From an uncultured Ignavibacteriota bacterium (GTDB taxonomy: Bacteria; Bacteroidota; Ignavibacteria; Palsa-1295): a stretch of DNA of 64,000 nucleotides. Both the position numbers and the translations under genes were made by a program. Every line of letters starts with the position of its first letter. The stretch's first letter is position 1. The notes beneath the pieces were generated by a model. It did not search any database. It saw only the letters and a program-made list of their open reading frames with translations, and was not told the origin of the DNA. Positions 56,792 through 64,000 of the stretch are shown piece by piece. Location: positions 1 through 64,000 of the forward strand of contig CAIUMP010000033.1 in assembly GCA_903900335.1 (NCBI GenBank), in the 5' to 3' direction.

Positions 56792-57621
56792 GACAAGCGA
56801 AGAGCAAGTGTGCCTTCCACGCGGGCTTGACGCTCCATGAATTTCAGTGATATGTAGGAAGTGGTGAGGAAGAGCACCGCGAGTCCTGCGATCAACCACA
56901 ATTCGGTCATCGGTGGAAACACCCCGACGATGGTGCCCGGAAGCAGAAGTTGCCGCAGCGCGTCAAGTCCGAAGCTAATAGGAAGCAGCGCGGAGATCAA
57001 CGAGATAACGCCAGGCACGGATGCGAAGAGTGCGCTCAATGGGAAATTCATCCCTGTCAGGAAGAACGCTGGTTCATGGAAGGCCAGCGCGAGGTGCCAC
57101 GGCTCGCGGCCCCAACGAATGAAGAGCGAACTCAATGTCATACCAAGTCCGTAGAGCGCGATGAGTGTTACTCCGAACACCAAAAAGACCAATGGCAACT
57201 GGTCGGTCGCGAAGTGAACGTTGAAGAGTAGCAGCCCCACGATCAACGTCAGAGCTGCGCGCCAGGAGGCCATCACAATGCCACCGTAACTCATGCCGAC
57301 GAGAATTGCCATGAGTGAAGAAGGCGATAGCACATAGAGTTGCAGCATCCCTTCCTTCTTCTCCCAATGCAGTTGCATCGCCATGGCCCAGACAACATTC
57401 ATCCAGTAGGCCGAGAGCACCGAGCCAAGTATAACAAACCCAACATAGGCTTCCGGCGCGTGAAGAGCACGATACAAATAGACGAATGCCGTGGTGTTGA
57501 CGAGCGGCACGAGTATTTCAAGGAAGATCCACGAGGGTTCGCGCTTCATCCCGATCATGCGTGGCACCGCTCGGGCGTGAACCGTTTTGAAAAAAAGTCG
57601 AACAGGGCTGATACTTCTCAT
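56788..57621 (-). CDS. ABC-2 type transporter permease
   Basis: The 277-residue product has six transmembrane helices with ABC-2 layout (SWIFLEILVPLVNTTAFVYL; LVFLVFGVTLIALYGLGMTL; ELWLIAGLAVLFLTTSYISL). Its ATG overlaps the ATPase stop and its stop overlaps the next permease start, both as ATGA, so all three are made together. The two permeases are different proteins and probably form a heterodimer. Confidence 0.88.
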   Translation of the reverse strand: MRSISPVRLFFKTVHARAVPRMIGMKREPSWIFLEILVPLVNTTAFVYLYRALHAPEAYVGFVILGSVLSAYWMNVVWAMAMQLHWEKKEGMLQLYVLSPSSLMAILVGMSYGGIVMASWRAALTLIVGLLLFNVHFATDQLPLVFLVFGVTLIALYGLGMTLSSLFIRWGREPWHLALAFHEPAFFLTGMNFPLSALFASVPGVISLISALLPISFGLDALRQLLLPGTIVGVFPPMTELWLIAGLAVLFLTTSYISLKFMERQARVEGTLALRLS

Positions 57622-58652
57622 TCCGTTACATCCTCCTTCAAGCTTCGCCCCACCAACTTTACGAACACATCTTCCAGCGTTGGCTCGTGCTTCTCCAGTC
57701 CCACGAGCTTCCCTCCTGCTGCACCGATCGCCCCGACAACGTCAGAAATAACCGACTCCTCCTGAAGAATGAGATTCAGGGAGTGATGCGAAGTTTCCAA
57801 GTCAAACTCTTGTGTAAGCCCGATGACACCCGTGGTGGATCGGATTCCATCTATGCCAGATTCAGAAAGCCCACCTGCCCGGATCTGAAAGACCGGCTGC
57901 GCTTGAAGCATTCGTTTCAGATTCTCCGGCGTATCACAGGCCAAGACTCTGCCTTTGTCAATAATAGCGATGCGATCGCAAAGTTCATCTGCCTCCGCCA
58001 TGTAATGCGTGGTCAATAGGACCGTGCGCTCCGGATTCTTTCGCATCCACTCGCGTGTGAACTCTCGGGTTACGCGGGCAATGTGAACATCAAGACCGAG
58101 CGTAGGTTCATCCAGGAAGAGCACTTCGGGATCAGTGATGAACCCTCGGCAGAAGTTCATCCGCTGCCGTTCGCCAGTCGAAAGTCCGGAGACGCGGGTA
58201 TCCTTCATGCCGGTAAGCTCCAACCGCGCAAGCAATTCATCCGAGCGCCGGTGTGCCTCTTTGGTCGGGACGCCATAGAATTGACTGAACATCCAGAGAT
58301 TCTCTTTCACTGTGAGAATTCCATATCCACTGGTCTCTCCACCGCTCACCATATTAATGCGTTCGCGGATGGCCTTCGGTTCTCGCACGACATCATAGCC
58401 CAGGACTTCGGCACTACCGAACGATGGTGTCAGCAAGGTGGTCAACACTTTGATGAGCGTCGTCTTTCCAGCGCCGTTCGGACCGAGAAGACCGAATAAC
58501 TCACCTTTCTCAACCTCCAATGTCACCCCATCAAGCGCGACGAGTTGGCGTGAGGAGTCCGGCGAGGACGCCCGACTCACGCGCTTTGCGGCTTTCTTTT
58601 TGTAGATGCGTCCGACATTGTCGGTCTTGATCGCGAGAGGTGATTGGCTCAT
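57618..58652 (-). CDS. ABC transporter ATP-binding protein
   Basis: The 344-residue ATPase carries Walker A (GLLGPNGAGKTTLIKVL), the Q-loop region, the ABC signature (SGLSTGERQRMNFCRGF), Walker B (EVLFLDEPTLGLDV) and the switch His (VLLTTHYMAEADE). The C-terminal ~80 residues after LKRMLQAQP form an accessory domain common in ABC-2 exporter ATPases. It starts the three-gene operon and is divergent from the CDF transporter gene, with about 84 bases between starts. Confidence 0.94.
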   Translation of the reverse strand: MSQSPLAIKTDNVGRIYKKKAAKRVSRASSPDSSRQLVALDGVTLEVEKGELFGLLGPNGAGKTTLIKVLTTLLTPSFGSAEVLGYDVVREPKAIRERINMVSGGETSGYGILTVKENLWMFSQFYGVPTKEAHRRSDELLARLELTGMKDTRVSGLSTGERQRMNFCRGFITDPEVLFLDEPTLGLDVHIARVTREFTREWMRKNPERTVLLTTHYMAEADELCDRIAIIDKGRVLACDTPENLKRMLQAQPVFQIRAGGLSESGIDGIRSTTGVIGLTQEFDLETSHHSLNLILQEESVISDVVGAIGAAGGKLVGLEKHEPTLEDVFVKLVGRSLKEDVTE

Positions 58653-58736
58653 AAGTGTTGCAATTTACGAGAATTTCGAACGGTCAGAAGCAAATTGATG
58701 GAACCTACAGCCGCCAGAAAGCATAGGATAGATCGC

Positions 58737-59651
58737 ATGTCAGGCCACCACCACCACTCCCATTCACACGATCACGCAGCGACCGCGCTCAACCGCAATT
58801 TCAAGATCGCGGTTGGATTGAACGTCTTGATCGTCGTGATCCAGGCGACATACGGCTTCGTAAGCCATTCCATTGCACTCATTGCCGATGCGGGGCACAA
58901 TCTGACCGACGTGCTCAGCCTGCTTTTCGCGATGGGAGCGAATTTCCTCGCTGCGCGCCCACCAACAAAGACCCGCACGTACGGCTTTCGCCGCACCACC
59001 ATACTCGCCGCCCTTTTCAACGCTGTCATTCTCCTTATCACCACGGGCGCAATTCTCTACGGTGCTATTGAACGATGGGCGCACCCCGTGGCCGTCGATG
59101 GGGCGACTGTCTCAATCGTCGCCACGATTGGAATCGTGCTCAATGCGTTCGCCGCGATGTTATTCCTGGACGGAAGAAAGGGCGACATCAACGTTCGAGG
59201 GGCCTTTCTTCACATGGCCGGAGACGCCGCTGTCTCGGCAGGTGTCGTCGTCGCGGGATTGCTTATCGTCGGGACCGGACTTCTCTGGATCGATCCGGCA
59301 ATGAGCATTGTCATATCCATCGTGATCGCCATTAGTACATGGAAGTTACTTCGTGAGTCGTTCAACCTTGCATCCGATGCGGTGCCGGAGCAGATCGATC
59401 CTGCGGCGATCGAATCGTACCTTCGAAGCGTGGATGGTGTGCTCGAGGTTCACGATCTGCACATTTGGGGTATGAGCACCACCCATGTCGTGCTGACCGC
59501 TCACCTTGTCATTCCTGATCGTGCGATCGAGGATGCCTTGCTGTTCGAGATTTCGCGAGAGCTTCACGATCATCATGGTATCGAGCATACGACGATCCAA
59601 GTGGAGCGTGGTGCGATTTCTTGTGAGTTGGCGGATAGCCATGTGATCTAA
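58737..59651 (+). CDS. CDF-family cation efflux protein (zinc type)
   Basis: I start at 58737 (MSGHHHHSHSHDHAATALNR), preceded by a weak AGGATAG; an ATG at 58698 (MEPTAARKHR) is possible. The His-rich N-terminus is typical of zinc CDF proteins. The 304-residue product has six helices with metal-site motifs IADAGHNLTDVLSLLFAMG and FLHMAGDAAVSAGVVVAG (the HxxxD pairs), and a C-terminal cytoplasmic ferredoxin-like domain (VLEVHDLHIWGMSTTHVVLT). It should export Zn2+ or similar ions using the proton gradient. Confidence 0.92.
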   Translation: MSGHHHHSHSHDHAATALNRNFKIAVGLNVLIVVIQATYGFVSHSIALIADAGHNLTDVLSLLFAMGANFLAARPPTKTRTYGFRRTTILAALFNAVILLITTGAILYGAIERWAHPVAVDGATVSIVATIGIVLNAFAAMLFLDGRKGDINVRGAFLHMAGDAAVSAGVVVAGLLIVGTGLLWIDPAMSIVISIVIAISTWKLLRESFNLASDAVPEQIDPAAIESYLRSVDGVLEVHDLHIWGMSTTHVVLTAHLVIPDRAIEDALLFEISRELHDHHGIEHTTIQVERGAISCELADSHVI

Positions 59652-59679
59652 GTGGGGGAGCTATCCTACACACCGTGAT

Positions 59680-60153
59680 CTAGCCTCTATTCTGCCACAA
59701 ACGCCTCGACATCACGACCTGCCCCGAATGCCATGCATCATGCCGAATGGATGCTCGCACAAGTTCGATGACTGTTCTACCACTTCCAAGGGCTTCGTCC
59801 AACTGCTCCTCCGAAAGCGCTGCAACACTGCGGCGAAGCTCATTCCGTGACCACTTCATCTTGGCAACGGCTTCCGCGACCGTTGCCGCTCCGGTCGTAC
59901 CTATCTCTTCAGGCTTGTTCGGGCGGGAGCGGATGCCAAGGTTGTAATAATCATAGCAATTTTGCAAGTGGACCAGGTGCCACAGCGCGGTGCCTGCAGG
60001 AGGATGACCACCTTCGGGAGTGACGTCACCATAAGCAGGATGCTGGTACAGCGCCTCCTCGTCGGTAAGGTCCTTAATAGCGTATTCGATAGACTCCCAA
60101 GCGTGGGTTTGGGCATCATCGAATGCGATAAGTAATTCGTCTTTTCGTGTCAT
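59680..60153 (-). CDS. DinB-family four-helix protein
   Basis: The 157-residue product has the DinB/DUF664-type helical layout: TALWHLVHLQNCYDYYNLGI near 55-75 with the first metal-site His in the HLVH segment, and VRASIRHDAWHSGQVVM near 133-149 with further His residues (HDAWHSGQ). This family includes metal-dependent thiol transferases and proteins of unknown role. No specific substrate can be assigned. Confidence 0.82.
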   Translation of the reverse strand: MTRKDELLIAFDDAQTHAWESIEYAIKDLTDEEALYQHPAYGDVTPEGGHPPAGTALWHLVHLQNCYDYYNLGIRSRPNKPEEIGTTGAATVAEAVAKMKWSRNELRRSVAALSEEQLDEALGSGRTVIELVRASIRHDAWHSGQVVMSRRLWQNRG

Positions 60154-60268
60154 TGTCTGCCAAGGAGTTCAGCCGCGAAATAGTTCGCGGCGCATGGGCG
60201 GAGCTTTTTCCCCCGCTCTTGCATTTAGGGCACTCGTTACTCACCACCCGTTACTCATACACTCCGCC

Positions 60269-60997
60269 ATGGGAAGAGCTTTCGAATTCAGAAAAGTACG
60301 CAAATTCAAGCGCTGGGACAAGATGTCCAAGGCGTTCACGAAAATTGGTCGTGAGATCGCGATCGCGGTCCGTTTAGGCGGCCCCGATCCACACACCAAT
60401 CCGCGTCTGCGCATGGCCATCACCAACGCCAAAGGGGTGAACATGCCGAAGGACCGCGTCGAAGGTGCGATCAAGCGTGCTTCGTCGAAAGAAGAGGCGA
60501 ACTTCGAGGAGATCGTCTATGAAGGGTATGGGCCGTCAGGCGTACCGATCGTTGTGGAATGCGCGACGGATAACCCGACGCGCACCGTCGCAAACGTTCG
60601 CAGCGCGTTCTCCCGAGCCGGTGGAATGATGGCAAACAGCGGCTCGCTCGATTTCCTCTTCGAGCGAAAAGGCGTCTTCAAGTTTCCGCCAGAAGGATTG
60701 AACCTTGACGATCTCGAACTCGAACTCATTGACTTCGGCGCCGAGGAGCTAACTGTCGAGGATACAACGGATGAACCGCCAGCCAAGCAGGTTACCCTCT
60801 TAACCTCCTTCGCCAATTTTGCAGGTATGCAGAAAGCACTCGAAGAGCGCAAAGTTGCCGTGTCAAGCGCAGAACTTCAGCGCATCCCCACGGTCTTCAA
60901 AGAGCTATCGGAAGAACTTGAAGAAGCCGTCCTCGAACTCATTGAGAAGCTCGAAGAGGACGATGACGTGCAGGCGGTCTATCACAATCTGAAGTAA
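60269..60997 (+). CDS. YebC/PmpR family protein
   Basis: The ATG at 60269 gives a 242-residue protein beginning MGRAFEFRKVRKFKRWDKMS, the form of YebC found in Bacteroidota rather than the AGHSKWANIK form of Proteobacteria. Conserved blocks follow: GGPDPHTNPRLRMAITNAKG, VNMPKDRVEGAIKRAS, VYEGYGPSGVPIVVECATDN, ANSGSLDFLFERKG. YebC proteins act as transcriptional regulators and, in some bacteria, help ribosomes through proline stalls. It is convergent with the aminotransferase gene 15 bases away. Confidence 0.93.
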   Translation: MGRAFEFRKVRKFKRWDKMSKAFTKIGREIAIAVRLGGPDPHTNPRLRMAITNAKGVNMPKDRVEGAIKRASSKEEANFEEIVYEGYGPSGVPIVVECATDNPTRTVANVRSAFSRAGGMMANSGSLDFLFERKGVFKFPPEGLNLDDLELELIDFGAEELTVEDTTDEPPAKQVTLLTSFANFAGMQKALEERKVAVSSAELQRIPTVFKELSEELEEAVLELIEKLEEDDDVQAVYHNLK

Positions 60998-61012
60998 CCG
61001 CCCGTTGTCAGG

Positions 61013-62215
61013 CTACGCTACGAGAGAGGGGGCTGCGGCCAGCGAGTGCACAGCCTCCGTTATCCCCTGAAGCAACTCCTCCGAGTGCTTCCGCTCGAAG
61101 GTCAGTGGCGGAAGCAATCGAAGTACTTCACCAGCGGTCACATTCGTGATGATCTGACGTTCGAACAAATGATTCTGCACGTCCTTTGCTTTGGCTGTGA
61201 ACTCCACTCCCAGCATTAACCCTTTGCCACGCACTTGTCGGATCCAGTCGGGATAGTTTTGCTGCAAGGCCGACAGTCCCTTTTTCAGGTAGCCCCCTTC
61301 GATAGCAGCATTGCTTTGGTACTGCCCGACAACAAGATCCATAACCACACATCCGGCAGCGCAGGCAAGGACATTGCCACCGAAGGTCGTGCCATGCGTA
61401 CCAGCTCTTAATTTTTCTGCGATCTCGGTGCGCGTGAGTATTGCTCCCAACGGCAATCCCCCACCGATCGCCTTTGCACAGACGACGACATCGGGCACCA
61501 GCGTCGTATGTTCGTACGCGAAGAAGCGGCCGGTGCGACCAATACCGGACTGTATCTCATCGGCAATGATCAGAAACCCAAACTTCGTGCGCAAGGCGTT
61601 CAATGCATCAATAAATGCAAGCGGCATTTCCACGATGCCACCCTCGCCCTGAATCGGCTCAACGATAACAGCTGCGGTGCGAGCAGACACGGCGGCCTCC
61701 AGCGTGGCGGCATCATACCCATGCAGACAAGCCGCACCGCCGACAAACGGTCCGAAGTCATCGCGATACTTTGCTTTGTCCATCACGGAGAGCGGTCCGT
61801 ACGTTCTACCGTGAAACCCATTTTCGACACCGAGCACCTCGGTCTTCGCTGGATCAGAGAAGTATTTGCGCACGAGTTTGATCGCTCCCTCGACGGCCTC
61901 CGTGCCAGAATTACAGAAGAACACCTTGTCCCACCCTGAGGCTTGCTTCAGCTTCTCCGCTAATGCGATCTGGGGCTCCTGAAGATAGAGATTCGAAAGA
62001 TGCAAATATTTCCCTGCCTGCTCGCGAATGGCCGCAACGATCGCCGGATGCGAGTGACCCAGGGCATTCACACCCAGGCCAGATATCGCATCCAGATACG
62101 TCGCCCCCATGTCGGTATTTATATGCACACCCTCGGCGCTTGTGACGGCACCGATGGGAAGGCGTTCGTAAGTAGCGAAGAAAGCACTTTTTTCGCGCTC
62201 GACAAGAGTTGTCAT
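61013..62215 (-). CDS. argD: Class III aminotransferase, ArgD type
   Basis: The 400-residue PLP enzyme probably converts N-acetylglutamate semialdehyde to N-acetylornithine. The ATG at 62215 is used; upstream codons lack family similarity. Visible motifs: LDAISGLGVNALGHSHPAIV, FFCNSGTEAVEGAIKLVRKY, ENGFHGRTYGPLSVMDKAKY, PIQGEGGIVE, LIIADEIQSGIGRTGRFFAY and the PLP-lysine segment CAKAIGGGLPLGAIL. Other class III omega-aminotransferases share most of these, so substrate is inferred from length and pattern. No other arginine gene is nearby. Confidence 0.85.
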   Translation of the reverse strand: MTTLVEREKSAFFATYERLPIGAVTSAEGVHINTDMGATYLDAISGLGVNALGHSHPAIVAAIREQAGKYLHLSNLYLQEPQIALAEKLKQASGWDKVFFCNSGTEAVEGAIKLVRKYFSDPAKTEVLGVENGFHGRTYGPLSVMDKAKYRDDFGPFVGGAACLHGYDAATLEAAVSARTAAVIVEPIQGEGGIVEMPLAFIDALNALRTKFGFLIIADEIQSGIGRTGRFFAYEHTTLVPDVVVCAKAIGGGLPLGAILTRTEIAEKLRAGTHGTTFGGNVLACAAGCVVMDLVVGQYQSNAAIEGGYLKKGLSALQQNYPDWIRQVRGKGLMLGVEFTAKAKDVQNHLFERQIITNVTAGEVLRLLPPLTFERKHSEELLQGITEAVHSLAAAPSLVA

Positions 62216-62380
62216 TAATTTCGAATGTTTAGATCTGTGATTGACTAATGCGACAAACACAGTCAACCGAATATCCATCCCGATCGAGATATTGCGAAAT
62301 ACAGAATTATTATTGTGCCACGGCGTTTCTTAGTCAGTCAAAATATCGCCTTTGTTTCGGAGCACAATATTCTTCCGGTC

Positions 62381-64000
62381 ATGAAAACTCTCTGCCGCAG
62401 TCTTGTCATACTTGGACTATGCTTCTTCGCACCGCGCTTGCACGCCCAGGAACTACCCGGCGTCAAAGTGTCGAATGATGACCCTCGTTGGGGAGAGAAG
62501 ATCTCTGTAACATATACAGCGGCCGCTGGCTCTGCCTGGGCTTCGCCGGAATGCGCCGACACGATGTACTGCGCCGCTATGGTTCGAGGCGCCCATCTTG
62601 AGCACGCCATTATCCAGCAAATGCGGCACGTGAGCGGCCCTACATATCAAACTGAATTGACCGTCCCCGACTCTACCCACTCGCTGTGGGTCGAGATCGA
62701 CATTCCTTCTGATCGCCTTCCCAACGGCATCACCGTCTTCACGTGTAGAACGCGAGACGGTAAGCCAACTTCTGGTGCGGTCCTGGAAACTTCGACAAAC
62801 ATAGACAGTGCGCTTGCTGTAGACCTTGCGCTCTATCCAAAGGACTATACGGCCTACCTCAAAGCGTATGACAAGATCCAGGAGCTACGCCAAAGCGGGG
62901 CGATCACGATGTCGGATTCCTTGCGGAAGGTGACGATCATCAGCTATATGGATAGACTGCTTGCTCATCCCGACAACACCGCTGCGTGGCATCTTGCGTT
63001 GGCATCCATTTACGCACGCCGTGGCCGCGATTCGCTCTCACGCATTTCGCTGGAGAACGCTGCCAAGTCACAGGGCTTCGATCCTCTCTTCAACGATGCG
63101 GAGTTCTGGAGCAGCTTCTTCGCACCAACGATGACGAAAAGCGGTCTTGAATTCCCAATGATTCCAGGGAGGATACTCGCTCCACTTGTCGAGCGTAACC
63201 CACGCACGGTGCTTGCAGCGAATTGGATCCGCCACATGGCCTTTGACACACTGCTGCCCGCGAGCAGCTTCCGCAAGGTGACGGATGCCTGGGCAGCTTC
63301 ACACGATGTTGATGTCCTGCAATCCATCGGGCAGGCATATGGATTTCCGAAAGGACCGCTCTACGATCCGAAGACGGCTCTCGTCTGGTACACCCGAGCA
63401 GAGGAAAGTGCCAGAACGCTCTCCGGCTTCTATTCAGGAGACAATATCTGGAGTGGCATGGGGCGGCTTGGCCACATATTGTCAGGCAAGGCAGCCATGC
63501 TCGCTGCATTGGGACGATCTGACGAGGCGATCACGCTGGCTCGAACCGCTATGACACAGGCAAAGCAGCCCTACGTGAAGAAGGAGATCGCCGCGGTGCT
63601 GGCAAAGGCTTATCTCGACGCCGGTCGCATAGAGGATGCAAAGCGCGCCTTCGGTATGGCGCTCTCCAGCAGCAACATCAACTCCATGGAGGGTCTCGAT
63701 CTGCTCTACGCGAAAGCGAAGCAGGGTGATGAGACCCAACCCGATTTTGCCAAGCGCCTGATCGACACCTACAGTCACGACGTCGATCTTCCACCTGTTC
63801 CGGACTTCACGTTCACCACGCTTGATGGTATGAAAGGTTCACTATCCGGGCTGCGAGGTAAGGTCGTTGTGCTTGATTGCTGGTTCACATCTTGCGCGGG
63901 ATGTGTAATCGAAAAGCCTTCGCTAAACAAACTCGTCGAGGCCTTTGCAGGAGATACGAACGTCGTCTTCTTGTCCGTTGCGCTCAATGATGCAAAGACG
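62381..64000 (+). CDS. Secreted TPR protein with TlpA-like thioredoxin domain, 3' end outside the window
   Basis: The frame opens at the ATG at 62381 and is still open at the window end (540 codons). It starts with a signal peptide (MKTLCRSLVILGLCFFAPRL). Residues ~25-140 look like a beta-rich domain, residues ~155-450 contain helical TPR-like repeats (AMLAALGRSDEAITLARTAM; VLAKAYLDAGRIEDAKRAF), and from ~470 a TlpA/redoxin domain starts (VPDFTFTTLDGMKGSLSGLR), with active-site CWFTSCAGCVIEKPSL (CAGC). It should act in the periplasm as a thiol-disulfide protein. The missing end should contain the rest of the thioredoxin fold. Confidence 0.82.
   Translation, partial: MKTLCRSLVILGLCFFAPRLHAQELPGVKVSNDDPRWGEKISVTYTAAAGSAWASPECADTMYCAAMVRGAHLEHAIIQQMRHVSGPTYQTELTVPDSTHSLWVEIDIPSDRLPNGITVFTCRTRDGKPTSGAVLETSTNIDSALAVDLALYPKDYTAYLKAYDKIQELRQSGAITMSDSLRKVTIISYMDRLLAHPDNTAAWHLALASIYARRGRDSLSRISLENAAKSQGFDPLFNDAEFWSSFFAPTMTKSGLEFPMIPGRILAPLVERNPRTVLAANWIRHMAFDTLLPASSFRKVTDAWAASHDVDVLQSIGQAYGFPKGPLYDPKTALVWYTRAEESARTLSGFYSGDNIWSGMGRLGHILSGKAAMLAALGRSDEAITLARTAMTQAKQPYVKKEIAAVLAKAYLDAGRIEDAKRAFGMALSSSNINSMEGLDLLYAKAKQGDETQPDFAKRLIDTYSHDVDLPPVPDFTFTTLDGMKGSLSGLRGKVVVLDCWFTSCAGCVIEKPSLNKLVEAFAGDTNVVFLSVALNDAKT

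Overview
The window looks like chromosome from a bacterium of the Bacteroidota/Chlorobi (FCB) superphylum, possibly close to Ignavibacteria or Kapabacteria. This placement is an inference. It rests on many secreted proteins with type IX secretion (T9SS) C-terminal sorting domains, leaders that often lack a Shine-Dalgarno sequence, a Bacteroidota-type YebC, an aerobic ThiO-type thiamine operon and moderate GC content. No ribosomal RNA or other firm taxonomic marker is present.

Layout. (1) Positions 2-16473, plus strand: a tandem family of six large secreted proteins (the first cut by the window edge) with an IgGFc-binding-like N-terminal domain, Ig-like modules and a T9SS tail. Intergenic palindromic repeats and a DUF2281/PemK-like toxin-antitoxin pair lie among them; the toxin has an in-frame amber codon. 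(2) Positions 16847-30092, minus strand: five more T9SS cargo proteins. Three look cohesin-like, one of these also carries dockerin-like repeats, and the last is a ~1970-residue beta-helix protein. (3) Positions 30394-34484: a TPR membrane protein, tRNA-Arg(CCG), an RlpA-like lipoprotein, an AT-rich spacer with two perfect DnaA boxes, mannose-1-phosphate guanylyltransferase and a secreted protein. (4) Positions 34636-41638, plus strand: a TPP riboswitch and the thiamine operon thiD-thiC-thiO-thiS-thiG-tenI-thiE/thiF, tightly overlapping, ending in a ThiE-ThiF fusion. (5) Positions 41647-46951, minus strand: a TlpA-like protein coupled to a small Cys-rich secreted protein, alr, a DnaJ-TM-TPR protein, an orphan atpC and a DUF1361 membrane protein. 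(6) Positions 47087-54205: a frameshifted BNR-repeat T9SS protein, an anti-sigma/sigma pair whose sigma gene has an in-frame amber codon and a repeat insertion, a LamG/BNR lipoprotein and an OmpA-like barrel protein. (7) Positions 54251-64000: an amidase, a three-gene ABC exporter, a CDF zinc transporter, a DinB-family protein, YebC, an ArgD-type aminotransferase and a TPR/TlpA protein cut by the window end.

The most coherent pathway is thiamine synthesis. ThiC and ThiD make the pyrimidine, ThiO/ThiS/ThiG and the ThiF half make the thiazole, TenI probably tautomerises it, and the ThiE half joins the two rings; the riboswitch should shut the operon off when TPP is plentiful. The most unusual parts are the expanded surface-protein cluster, the cohesin/dockerin-like T9SS proteins beside it, and two regulatory genes interrupted by TAG exactly where glutamine would be expected. 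TAG also ends many intact genes here, so global recoding is unlikely.
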